A stretch of DNA of 40,344 bases from the IMG/VR virus record IMGVR_UViG_3300003885_000050, positions 1 through 40,344 of that record. The stretch is one strand, 5' to 3'. Each line of letters opens with the position of its first letter. Position 1 is the first letter of the stretch. The translations under genes and the position numbers were made by a program. Below, in pieces: positions 1 through 5,202 of the stretch. The stretch comes from a virus. The notes beneath the pieces were generated by a model. It was not told the origin of the DNA. It saw only the letters and a list, made by a program, of their open reading frames with translations, and ran no database searches.

Positions 1-441
1 ATTCATAAAATGTGGCCCGGAATAGAACTGGCAGGGATGGATATAAATAGACAGGCGATTGAGGCGGCTAGAGAGATATTCCCCAGGAGCGTTATGCTTG
101 AAGTTGCCCCGGCCCACGATACCTTTGTCAGTGACAAGTGCACTGATATTGTATTAAGTGATTTATGCCTGATTTATTATGGGCCAGTACAGATTAAGAA
201 GGCCATAAGAGAAATTAAGAGAATCGCCAGAAAACATATAGTATTTTTTGAATTCCACTCCGAGAGCCTAGTCAAGAGAACCGGCCTGTGGTTAGCCTCT
301 GGCTACCATGCCCATAACTACATTAAGCTCTTGGAAGAAGCAGGGTTCTACGATGTTAGAATAGTTAGAATGCCACCCGAAGCGTGGGACAATGGAGAGC
401 CTCAAAAGAGCTTCGCTTATTACATAACTGCAAATTGCTAG
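1..441 (+). CDS. SAM-dependent methyltransferase, C-terminal part (5' end outside or at the other window end)
   Basis: The frame is open from the first base, so the gene starts before the window. The visible 146 residues begin just before the post-motif-I strand of a class I methyltransferase (ELAGMDINRQAIEAA, acidic Asp typical for SAM ribose contact), followed by IVLSDLCLIYYG (motif IV-like strand) and a C-terminal strand with a bulky aromatic end. The missing N-terminus fits the frame opening at 40197, which ends in motif-I-like PGLIIAG; joined with a 4-base overlap the two give one 194-aa protein. The gene would be the last of the sugar island and is followed by a terminator. It probably methylates a sugar or a glycan, which is inference from neighbours only. 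Confidence 0.7.
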   Translation: MHKMWPGIELAGMDINRQAIEAAREIFPRSVMLEVAPAHDTFVSDKCTDIVLSDLCLIYYGPVQIKKAIREIKRIARKHIVFFEFHSESLVKRTGLWLASGYHAHNYIKLLEEAGFYDVRIVRMPPEAWDNGEPQKSFAYYITANC

Positions 442-510
442 ATGACTGGACTCGGGCACCTAATACAGGTATATTAAAAGCAGTTCATTCAAAGTGGATT
501 TGTACTAAAG

Positions 511-535
511 CACCGCTCCCCCTGCGGTGTTTTTT
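511..535 (+). terminator. Rho-independent terminator after the methyltransferase
   Basis: CACCGC (511-516), loop TCCCCCT, GCGGTG (524-529), then six T (530-535). The stem is perfect and GC-rich. It ends the transcription unit that contains the methyltransferase frame. Confidence 0.88.
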
Positions 536-544
536 AATTTCATG

Positions 545-590
545 TTGATAAATACACTTGCACTATATACCATGATATGATATATTGCAA
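545..590 (+). promoter_or_regulatory. Promoter/operator region with an inverted repeat, upstream of the early gene run
   Basis: TTGCACTATA (558-567) and TATATTGCAA (581-590) form an inverted repeat matching at 9 of 10 positions around a 13-nt centre, as for a dimeric repressor site. Overlapping it are weak promoter elements: TTGATA (545-550) with TACCAT 17 nt downstream, or TTGCAC (558-563) with TATATT (581-586), also 17 nt apart. It lies between a terminator and the first small gene at 613, so it is the natural control point of the early run. No cognate repressor is identified. Confidence 0.5.
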
Positions 591-612
591 GTATTATTAT
601 TAACTAATTCAT

Positions 613-750
613 ATGAGAATGAATGAACTATATATGAGCCAGGATGACGCTGAAGCAGAGCGCATGATGGCCATAAGGGAGATAGAAGCAGAGGGGTTGT
701 TATTAACTAATCAGGAGCAGGCGGATAGGAAGGAGGAATATGCAAGTTGA
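613..750 (+). CDS. Small hypothetical protein, 45 aa
   Basis: The frame runs from ATG 613 to TGA 748-750 and encodes a short acidic, helix-prone peptide rich in Glu, Ala and Met (for example DDAEAERMMAIREIEAEG). No Shine-Dalgarno site precedes it; later in-frame ATG codons at 619 and 634 are alternative starts. The stop overlaps the start of the next gene at 740, whose AAGGAGG lies inside this gene. That tight packing is the main reason to accept it as coding. No family is recognised. Confidence 0.5.
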   Translation: MRMNELYMSQDDAEAERMMAIREIEAEGLLLTNQEQADRKEEYAS

Positions 751-967
751 TGAATCAGTGCTTCTCTTAAATATCATTAGTGAATTTGAGAAGTACACAT
801 CCGACAAGCAGTCCAAGAACCTGCCGGTAAGCATGGATAGCTTCACTGACCACCTGCAGGGGGAATTAAATGGTAAAAGATTAAGCGATGAGTTTTCTGC
901 CCAAGAGAAAGAAAAGAAAGCTCCGCCAGTTGGCGGAAAGAAAAGAATTGCCCCCACTGTGTGCTGA
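740..967 (+). CDS. Hypothetical early protein, 75 aa
   Basis: An excellent ribosome site (AAGGAGG, 729-735) lies 4 nt before ATG 740. The protein has an amphipathic N-terminal half (ESVLLLNIISEFEKYTSDK) and a Lys-rich tail (KEKKAPPVGGKKR). It overlaps the upstream gene by 11 nt and a second small frame at 888-1019 in its last third. No domain is recognised. The strong ribosome site makes expression likely. Confidence 0.6.
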   Translation: MQVDESVLLLNIISEFEKYTSDKQSKNLPVSMDSFTDHLQGELNGKRLSDEFSAQEKEKKAPPVGGKKRIAPTVC

Positions 968-1019
968 ATGCGTGGAGGAGAAGAATAAGTGTAAATGTAA
1001 ATTATATAAACCATTATGA
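888..1019 (+). CDS. Putative zinc-binding microprotein, 43 aa
   Basis: The frame encodes a very basic N-terminus (LPKRKKRKLRQLAERKE) followed by CAEC and CKC, so four cysteines are spaced C25-x2-C28-x6-C35-x-C37, compatible with a small zinc knuckle. It overlaps the 740-967 gene in another frame, and its stop overlaps the start at 1016 as ATGA, which suggests translational coupling to the next gene. The start has no clear ribosome site. It may be a real overlapping gene or a chance frame; the Cys pairs and the ATGA link favour real. Confidence 0.4.
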   Translation: MSFLPKRKKRKLRQLAERKELPPLCAECVEEKNKCKCKLYKPL

Positions 1020-1393
1020 ATGAACAAATAAGGAAATACGCCGAGCTGACGGCCCATATAAAGCAAATGGAACAGCACCTCAAAGAGGAAATAGAGCAAT
1101 ATAAGCTGGTTAATGACTACAATGACGTTAAAGACCAGGTGCTTGAGGCCATGCTGGCCGACAGGCAAAAGACCATCCCCACCGGTTACGGGAACGTCAC
1201 GGTTAGAGAAACCAGGACTTACGAGTATCCGGACAGCTTCACGCAGGAGCAGGATGAGTTCAAGATAAGCAAGCAGAATATAGAAAAAGAGTTATTGAGA
1301 GACGGCAAGTATTCAGTGAACGCTGTGCTAATGCTGGCCGGGAAGCCAAAACAAACAGAGGAACCTAAATTAACCCCTAATACTATTCACTAA
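1016..1393 (+). CDS. Hypothetical early phage protein, 125 aa, coiled-coil N-terminus
   Basis: The first 50 residues are a charged helix (HIKQMEQHLKEEIEQYK), followed by a compact region with GYGNVTVRETRTYEYPDSF and a C-terminal part ending in a Pro/Thr-rich tail. The helix plus small beta unit, and the position immediately before a probable ssDNA-binding protein, resemble recombination or nuclease-inhibitor accessory proteins of phages, but no motif decides this. The start overlaps the previous stop as ATGA; the gap to the next gene is 9 nt. Confidence 0.7.
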   Translation: MNEQIRKYAELTAHIKQMEQHLKEEIEQYKLVNDYNDVKDQVLEAMLADRQKTIPTGYGNVTVRETRTYEYPDSFTQEQDEFKISKQNIEKELLRDGKYSVNAVLMLAGKPKQTEEPKLTPNTIH

Positions 1394-1402
1394 ATAAATA
1401 AT

Positions 1403-1921
1403 ATGTTTTTAGAAAAAGGTTACGAGCCGGCGGCCGCCGGAGGAAATTACTTAAATAAGTTCGCCGAGGGCGATACTAAAATCCGTATCCTGTCTGACGC
1501 AGTAGTCGGCTGGGTGTACTGGGTAAAAAGTGAAAATAGCGATAATAATGAACCTGTAAGATTAAGAGAAGCCCCCGAAGTAGTCCCCGCCGAAGCCGTG
1601 CAAGATAAGTTCGGAGGACTCATCAAAGAGTTCTGGGCCTTTGTGGTGTGGAATTATGAAGAGAATAGAATTCAACTGTGCGAAATCGTCCAGGCCACCA
1701 TCAAGAATCCCATCTTTGACCTGCACAACAACAAAGAATGGGGAAATCCGCAAAATTATGACATAACCATCAACAAAAAAAAGGAGAATGACCGGACTTC
1801 TTACGCCATAATTCCCTCTCCGCCAACTGATGTCCCCCTGGAAGTCGCTGAAGAGTTTGCCAAGACCCCGATAACCCTTGAAGCGTTATTCACGAATGAT
1901 GACCCCTTCAAAGTGGAGTAG
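1403..1921 (+). CDS. Probable single-stranded DNA-binding protein, 172 aa
   Basis: The sequence has the layout of phage ssDNA-binding proteins with a gp32/gp2.5-like OB core: an early GDTKIRILSDAVVGWVYW segment (residues about 23-40, the usual 'G..kiRiL...G..yW' pattern), a central beta-rich part (EFWAFVVWNYEENRIQLCEI), and an acidic C-terminal end (FTNDDPFKVE) like the protein-recruiting tails of SSBs. It sits in the early run with HTH proteins. No Shine-Dalgarno precedes ATG 1403. The family call rests on this pattern, not on a computed match. Confidence 0.5.
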   Translation: MFLEKGYEPAAAGGNYLNKFAEGDTKIRILSDAVVGWVYWVKSENSDNNEPVRLREAPEVVPAEAVQDKFGGLIKEFWAFVVWNYEENRIQLCEIVQATIKNPIFDLHNNKEWGNPQNYDITINKKKENDRTSYAIIPSPPTDVPLEVAEEFAKTPITLEALFTNDDPFKVE

Positions 1922-1927
1922 TAAAGT

Positions 1928-2143
1928 ATGTTGAAAAAAGCTCCTGAATTTTACATGACCCTACGGCAGGCGGCCGACTATCTGGGCTATACCAACACCT
2001 ACGGCACCAGGGTTATAAAGAACCTGATAGCCGCCAGGGAGATAGAAGCCACGGTAGTCACCAGAGGCAAATCAAGCACCCGTAACGACTGGAAAGTATC
2101 ATTCAATAGTATAGAGAAGTGGAGATTAAATAATTTAACTTAA
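1928..2143 (+). CDS. Small helix-turn-helix DNA-binding protein (excisionase/MerR-like), 71 aa
   Basis: The N-terminal MTLRQAADYLGY is the usual first helix-turn of excisionase-type winged HTH proteins, followed by a basic second unit (TRVIKNLIAAREIEATVV) and a wing-like strand with WKVS and a final helix SIEKWRLNN. Length fits Xis/AlpA-like regulators. No integrase is present, so a regulatory or architectural role is more likely than excision. It follows the putative SSB by 6 nt and precedes the next gene by 4 nt, so it is in the same operon. Confidence 0.6.
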   Translation: MLKKAPEFYMTLRQAADYLGYTNTYGTRVIKNLIAAREIEATVVTRGKSSTRNDWKVSFNSIEKWRLNNLT

Positions 2144-2147
2144 ACCC

Positions 2148-2504
2148 ATGAAAAACTTAAACAAAGGCGACATAATTGAAAATGAGTACGAAGAACGTAA
2201 AGCGCTGTCCGTTCTGGAGGAGGGGGAGCTGTACGCAATGAGTGACAAGGATAATTTTGACAAGTCTTTTGGAATATATACCCATAAAGAGCTGGAAGAA
2301 AAAGACTGCAAACTCCCCGCTGAAAAATGGGTGCCGAATGAAAATGAAGATTACTGGACGATTGATTGTCAATTTACGCATGGATTTGAATGGTGCAATG
2401 ATGAAGTTGATAACTTAAGACTCAAAAACAACGTCGTCTTCCAAACCGAAACAGAAGCAGAAGAAGCCCTGGATAAAGTTAAGCAGTTACTTAAAGAATT
2501 ATGA
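2148..2504 (+). CDS. Hypothetical early protein, 118 aa
   Basis: The protein is acidic, with a beta-rich middle (EDYWTIDCQFTHGFEWCND) and a C-terminal NNVVFQTETEAEEALDKVKQ segment. The last pattern ('N.FqTe.eAe.a..') is common near the C-terminus of small phage proteins of unknown function. The stop overlaps ATG 2501 as ATGA. No catalytic motif is seen. Confidence 0.7.
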   Translation: MKNLNKGDIIENEYEERKALSVLEEGELYAMSDKDNFDKSFGIYTHKELEEKDCKLPAEKWVPNENEDYWTIDCQFTHGFEWCNDEVDNLRLKNNVVFQTETEAEEALDKVKQLLKEL

Positions 2505-2761
2505 CCCCATCTAAAAATACGCCTAACGGCAAAACCCATTATGTCGGTGATAATTGCCCCGAAGAACATGGCAAACAAAAATATAACAAATTAGAAGCAA
2601 TTAGAAGCAAGCCAGAAGCCAACTGGATAGCCGATAGAATAAGGACTGAATACGACAAACACGCTAAGACCGGCCTGGACTGGGCGTTGATAGCCGCCAT
2701 TCACATAGAGTCGGAGCTGAATATAAGATTGATGAAAGTGTTGGGAGGGGAAGATGACTGA
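2501..2761 (+). CDS. Hypothetical early protein, 86 aa
   Basis: A short polar N-terminus (THYVGDNCPEEHGKQKY) is followed by helical segments (NWIADRIRTEYDKHA, DWALIAAIHIESELNIRLMKV). A small internal repeat (KLEAIRSKPEA, from AATTAGAAGCA repeated in the DNA at about 2589-2609) is visible. It is coupled to the previous gene (ATGA) and ends in GAT GAC TGA. That end forms the first of the repeated stop/start junctions with the next gene. Confidence 0.65.
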   Translation: MTPSKNTPNGKTHYVGDNCPEEHGKQKYNKLEAIRSKPEANWIADRIRTEYDKHAKTGLDWALIAAIHIESELNIRLMKVLGGEDD

Positions 2762-2945
2762 TATAGAGTACATGAAGTCTATCTGGCAGAAAGAAGCAAA
2801 AATAGCTGAACGGAATAGGTGTGCGGAGATAGCAAAGTCTATCCTCACTACTGCCGCAATGGCTGACCCAAGCATCACTCAAGACCCTGTAAAGTTAGGT
2901 GAAGCCATCTCCGAAGCTATCCTCAACCAACCAGATGATGACTGA
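2754..2945 (+). CDS. Small hypothetical protein of a local paralogous family, 63 aa (cassette 1)
   Basis: The gene opens with ATGACTGATAT, whose internal TGA is the stop of the previous gene (8-nt overlap), and has a good GGAGGGG site upstream, the only one in the array. The protein reads MTDI, then AERNRCAEIAKSI and a C-terminal GEAISEAILNQ, a pattern shared with the genes at 3244 and 3666. The 'AER.R..EIa' helix is often found in small phage proteins of unknown role. Confidence 0.7.
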   Translation: MTDIEYMKSIWQKEAKIAERNRCAEIAKSILTTAAMADPSITQDPVKLGEAISEAILNQPDDD

Positions 2946-3108
2946 TATCAGGAGAACAATAAAACAAATATTCTGTAAACATCGTTTCAGGGATATAACC
3001 ACCAAACCTAACAGAAGAGCTGGTTTCCAGTACTGGAAATGTAGAAAGTGCGAACACGTTGTCACGTGTTGGGATAAAAAGGGAACATTAACTTATACCA
3101 GCTTATGA
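2938..3108 (+). CDS. Zinc-ribbon microprotein, 56 aa (cassette 2)
   Basis: I chose ATG 2938 over earlier in-frame starts because it is part of the repeated ATGACTGATAT junction. The protein has CKH (13-15), then YWKCRKCEH and a final C, so C13/H15 and C34-x2-C37 with H39 and C44 can make a zinc ribbon. The N-terminus is strongly basic (RRTIKQIF), fitting nucleic-acid binding. The start overlaps the previous stop by 8 nt, and the stop overlaps the next start as ATGA. Confidence 0.65.
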   Translation: MTDIRRTIKQIFCKHRFRDITTKPNRRAGFQYWKCRKCEHVVTCWDKKGTLTYTSL

Positions 3109-3251
3109 CTGATATCAAGAAAGAAGAAATAAACTGGGCTACTGCACTTGTTGATATTGTAATTATTATAGTAGCGTCGCAAACATCATGGTTGTTACTT
3201 ATTCTAGTTTTTCTTACAGGTAGTTATAAGCTAAATAAGTCCCATGACTGA
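3105..3251 (+). CDS. Small membrane protein, 48 aa (cassette 3)
   Basis: After the shared start MTDIKKEEINW the protein is almost entirely hydrophobic: ALVDIVIIIVASQTSWLLLILVFLTGSY covers one long or two short membrane segments, with a Lys-containing tail (KLNKSHD). It begins in the previous stop (ATGA) and ends in GAC TGA inside the next ATGACTGATAT. No ribosome site is seen. The function is unknown; a membrane-acting early protein such as an exclusion or host-modifying peptide is possible. Confidence 0.6.
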   Translation: MTDIKKEEINWATALVDIVIIIVASQTSWLLLILVFLTGSYKLNKSHD

Positions 3252-3504
3252 TATTAAGACAGAGGTGAGGGAGAGAATAGCTACACAGCTAAGTTTTATT
3301 GAAGATGTAGAGAACATTAAACTTATTACAAAGGCAATATATTCGATTGTAGATGTTACTATCGACAAAGCAGTATTAGCTGAAAGAGAACGGACAATGA
3401 ATATAATCCGTGATGCTATATGGAAATTCTGTGAAGAAAATACAGATGGTTGGGACACCGATGATTTAATAATATCTATACATAAAGCTATCAACCATGA
3501 CTGA
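3244..3504 (+). CDS. Small hypothetical protein of the MTDI paralogous family, 86 aa (cassette 4)
   Basis: The gene begins with the repeated start (MTDIKTEV), then RERIATQLSFIEDVENIKLI, LAERERTMNIIRDAI and a C-terminal DLIISIHKAINHD. The LAERER helix and the final (S)I.KAIN segment are shared with cassettes 1 and 6, so these are paralogues with variable middle parts. It overlaps both neighbours by 8 nt. There is no ribosome site, so translation probably depends on coupling. Confidence 0.7.
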   Translation: MTDIKTEVRERIATQLSFIEDVENIKLITKAIYSIVDVTIDKAVLAERERTMNIIRDAIWKFCEENTDGWDTDDLIISIHKAINHD

Positions 3505-3673
3505 TATTAAGAAAGATGAAAAATGTGATTGTGCCCATGAAGTAGCTTGGGTGGTCACTATAGGTGATGGATGCATGCACGTTACTCCGCACCCTAGTAA
3601 AAAAGACTGGAATGGAGATATAAAGCCATCCTTAAAAGAACTAATTGCCAAACTTGATAAAGTATATGACTGA
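3497..3673 (+). CDS. Small hypothetical protein, 58 aa (cassette 5)
   Basis: MTDIKKDEK is followed by CDCAHEVAWVVTIGDGCMHVTPHP, in which three Cys and three His could bind a metal, and a C-terminal helix LKELIAKLDKVYD. The start lies in the stop of cassette 4 and its own stop lies in the start of cassette 6, both as ATGACTGATAT. No known family is recognised. Confidence 0.6.
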   Translation: MTDIKKDEKCDCAHEVAWVVTIGDGCMHVTPHPSKKDWNGDIKPSLKELIAKLDKVYD

Positions 3674-3890
3674 TATAAAGAAAGAAAACTTTCACTCAAC
3701 CTGTCAGACTTGCAATAAGCTAATCCCTAACCAGCATTTTGACTGCGAGAGAGAGTTGAAGAAATTAGCAGCTTTAGCTGAACGGGAAAGATGCATAATA
3801 ATTATGGAAAGTATGAAAGAACAAAGTGGAGGCGAACACTGCACTTGTATTGATTACTCTATTAAAGCTATCAACCAACAAGATGACTAA
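3666..3890 (+). CDS. MTDI paralogue with a Cys-rich insert, 74 aa (cassette 6)
   Basis: The gene begins with MTDIKKENF. The protein has CQTC (15-18) and further Cys/His residues in the first half (a possible zinc site), LAALAERERCIIIMESM in the middle, and a C-terminal IDYSIKAINQQDD matching cassette 4. Its end (GAT GAC TAA) overlaps the next start ATGACTAA by 8 nt, a variant of the same junction. The start at 3666 is preferred to the in-frame ATG at 3645 because of the repeat. Confidence 0.65.
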   Translation: MTDIKKENFHSTCQTCNKLIPNQHFDCERELKKLAALAERERCIIIMESMKEQSGGEHCTCIDYSIKAINQQDD

Positions 3891-4074
3891 AGAATGTCCA
3901 ATGAAAGGAAGAATGAGCCAGTGTCCAGTAGGTCAGTGTGAGCATTGCGAGCATGACTGGGATTTCTTCTCAAAAGTAAAACCTGCCGGCTACTACTGTT
4001 TGAAATGTGGAGCGAAGGAAGATTTGCCAGATGCTAAAATGATGGAGGTAGAAGAAAATTATGGAGATAGATAA
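3883..4074 (+). CDS. Zinc-ribbon protein with HDWDFFS motif, 63 aa
   Basis: Cys residues lie in CPMKGRMSQC, CEHC and YCLKCG, enough for two zinc sites. The segment CEHDWDFFSKVKPAGYYCLKCG is closely shared with the protein at 31581-31775 (CSHDWDFFSSVIPASHYCLKCG), so these two distant genes have a common ribbon module. The start overlaps the previous stop by 8 nt (ATGACTAA). A zinc-dependent nucleic-acid or protein contact is likely; the target is unknown. Confidence 0.65.
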   Translation: MTKECPMKGRMSQCPVGQCEHCEHDWDFFSKVKPAGYYCLKCGAKEDLPDAKMMEVEENYGDR

Positions 4075-4090
4075 CCCTTAACCAAGTAAG

Positions 4091-4282
4091 ATGACTAAAA
4101 AACTAAAACCAGACCTGGTATCTATCAAACGGAAGAAAGATACTAAACCGACATCCAGTGAAAACTTCTATGCCATGCTTAAGAATGAACCAGAAGAGAT
4201 TATAAAATGGGCGAGAGGGGAAATTAAAGCCTATGAGGGCCTGATTAAACTAATTGAAGATGGCCAACGGGATGACGAATAA
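4091..4282 (+). CDS. Small hypothetical protein, 63 aa
   Basis: The protein starts with a very basic stretch (MTKKLKPDLVSIKRKKDTK) and continues with a helical half (IIKWARGEIKAYEGLIKLIEDG). The start ATGACTAAAA resembles the cassette starts, but here there is a 16-nt gap after the previous stop. The stop overlaps the next start at 4272. No family is recognised. Confidence 0.6.
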   Translation: MTKKLKPDLVSIKRKKDTKPTSSENFYAMLKNEPEEIIKWARGEIKAYEGLIKLIEDGQRDDE

Positions 4283-4430
4283 ATATACAAAAGAACAAAT
4301 CAAAGCAATGTATGATTTATGTGATGAATTTAGGGATATTGCTTACACGACAGGGGAGGTAAATCGTTTGGAAGAAGCTAAGGCCAACCTCTTAAATCGC
4401 CATTCTTTGGCTGGAAGATTAGATGGGTGA
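4272..4430 (+). CDS. Small helical hypothetical protein, 52 aa
   Basis: The frame from ATG 4272 overlaps the previous stop by 11 nt and ends in TGA 4428-4430, inside the next start. The product is helical and polar (KEQIKAMYDLCDEF, VNRLEEAKANLLNRHSL). Packing with both neighbours supports it; function is unknown. Confidence 0.5.
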   Translation: MTNKYTKEQIKAMYDLCDEFRDIAYTTGEVNRLEEAKANLLNRHSLAGRLDG

Positions 4431-4572
4431 AGAAATACAATTTGATAGGCCGCTAAATCCAGGGGAGGATGGTTATTACCAGTGTACGAAATGCAAGGCT
4501 TACCTACACCCTGATATTATAATGCAGCACAAATGTCCTGGTTTTATGTTAGCTCTTAGCCAACGGGACTAA
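4423..4572 (+). CDS. Zinc-ribbon microprotein, 49 aa
   Basis: MGEEIQFDRPLNPGEDGYYQ is followed by CTKC (21-24), H31 and HKC (36-38), giving a C-x2-C / H / H-x-C zinc finger. The start overlaps the previous stop with the same 8-nt geometry as the cassette genes (ATGGGTGA). It is the last gene before a long structured untranslated stretch. Confidence 0.55.
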   Translation: MGEEIQFDRPLNPGEDGYYQCTKCKAYLHPDIIMQHKCPGFMLALSQRD

Positions 4573-4781
4573 CCCCTCCTCACGGTCACTCATATCATTG
4601 ACTCCGCTATGAGTGACGATGAGGGTGGGATAGCAATCGTTTAATGAAAAGACCCAACCTTTATAAGTTGGGAATGGGTGAATGAAAGGTAGCCCTTGCT
4701 ATCCGCCCTAACCCGCCAGTGATTCGTGTCCACCTACTGCGGACAGGAATTGACCAGCTCTTCGGTGAGCGTGGCGGGGCT
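4573..4781 (+). promoter_or_regulatory. Structured untranslated leader upstream of the 4782 gene
   Basis: This 209-nt stretch without a convincing gene is full of inverted repeats. A long imperfect hairpin has the arms 4573-4594 and 4608-4629, including a perfect GTCACTCATA/TATGAGTGAC. A perfect 9-bp pair GGATAGCAA (4628-4636) / TTGCTATCC (4696-4704) closes over CCCAAC (4653-4658) / GTTGGG (4667-4672). Two small hairpins follow: TGTCC/GGACA (4727-4745) and GCTC/GAGC (4757-4770). The first two stems share bases 4628-4629 at their edge. No U-tract terminator is present. A regulatory leader or a processed RNA is likely. Confidence 0.5.
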
Positions 4782-5012
4782 ATGAGAAAACCAGAAATAT
4801 ACTTTACTTTCATAAACCAGTATCAGCAGATATTCGGCGAGTACAACTGGTATGACATCACCATAATAGAGTTGTCTTTTGAGTATGACATGGAGATGAC
4901 CGGAGGATATGAGTTCACTTTCATACTGCTGGGGATAGGCTTTCTTTTCAGGCACACTGTTGACCTTGAAAATTCAGTAGTAGGCAAGAGATTGAAAGAT
5001 ATTAGGGGATGA
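4782..5012 (+). CDS. Small hypothetical phage protein, 76 aa
   Basis: I chose ATG 4782 because GGCGGGG lies just upstream; a GTG start at 4719 would run through the structured leader. MRKPEIYFTFINQYQQIFGEYNWYD is followed by beta-rich YEFTFILLGIGFLFRHTVD. This pattern of a short aromatic protein ending in a 'LLGiGf' strand is common in small phage proteins of unknown function. The stop overlaps the next start as ATGA. Confidence 0.55.
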   Translation: MRKPEIYFTFINQYQQIFGEYNWYDITIIELSFEYDMEMTGGYEFTFILLGIGFLFRHTVDLENSVVGKRLKDIRG

Positions 5013-5185
5013 CCACTAAACAGGAAATACTATTCTGGCAGAAAGCCAAGAAGCTGGCTAGAGATGGTTATGTCAAAGGATACTGCAGTGAGATAAACCT
5101 GGACTGCAAGAGTTGCCAGGCCAGGCTAACGATAAGCTGGATAGATAATCATATAGCCCTTTTGAAGTGGTCGTTGAAGGAATAA
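5009..5185 (+). CDS. Small hypothetical protein with Cys pairs, 58 aa
   Basis: MTTKQEILFWQKAKKLARDGY is followed by CSEINLDCKSC (C26, C33, C36) and a C-terminal amphipathic helix (IDNHIALLKWSLKE). It is coupled by ATGA to the gene before. The N-terminus is similar in style to the gene at 2754 (IWQKEAKIAER), but no family can be named. Its stop lies 5 nt before the promoter of the structured RNA. Confidence 0.5.
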   Translation: MTTKQEILFWQKAKKLARDGYVKGYCSEINLDCKSCQARLTISWIDNHIALLKWSLKE

Positions 5186-5187
5186 GT

Positions 5188-5196
5188 TGCTATAAT
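5188..5196 (+). promoter_or_regulatory. Extended -10 promoter of the structured RNA
   Basis: TGCTATAAT is a perfect extended -10 element (TGnTATAAT). No good -35 is found 16-18 nt upstream, as usual for extended -10 promoters. The expected start is near 5203, only 7 nt before the closing stem of the RNA begins at 5210. Confidence 0.7.
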
Positions 5197-5202
5197 ACAA
5201 CC

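Larger units (their letters stand above)
2754..3684 (+). repeat. Six copies of a stop/start junction repeat (ATGACTGATAT, then AAGAAAGA-like)
   Basis: ATGACTGATAT occurs at 2754, 2938, 3105, 3244, 3497 and 3666, each time as a gene start. In five of the six copies the TGA inside the repeat is the stop of the preceding gene (8-nt overlap); at 3105 the stop uses the TGA at offset one. Downstream bases are also similar (A/C/T then AAGAAAGA in the best copies). A variant, ATGACTAA, is at 3883. The sequence upstream of some copies (AAAGCTATCAACCA before 3497 and 3883) is also shared. Confidence 0.85.

Noticed and set aside
1928-2143. Reading the small HTH proteins as evidence for a temperate phage (excisionase).
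   Set aside because: No integrase, attachment site or recognisable repressor is present in the window, so lysogeny is unsupported.
4618-4704. AGGGTGG followed by GATAGCAA resembles the T-box antiterminator motif.
   Set aside because: The motif breaks after the first bases, no specifier hairpin or terminator is recognised, and no aminoacyl-tRNA synthetase or amino-acid gene follows.
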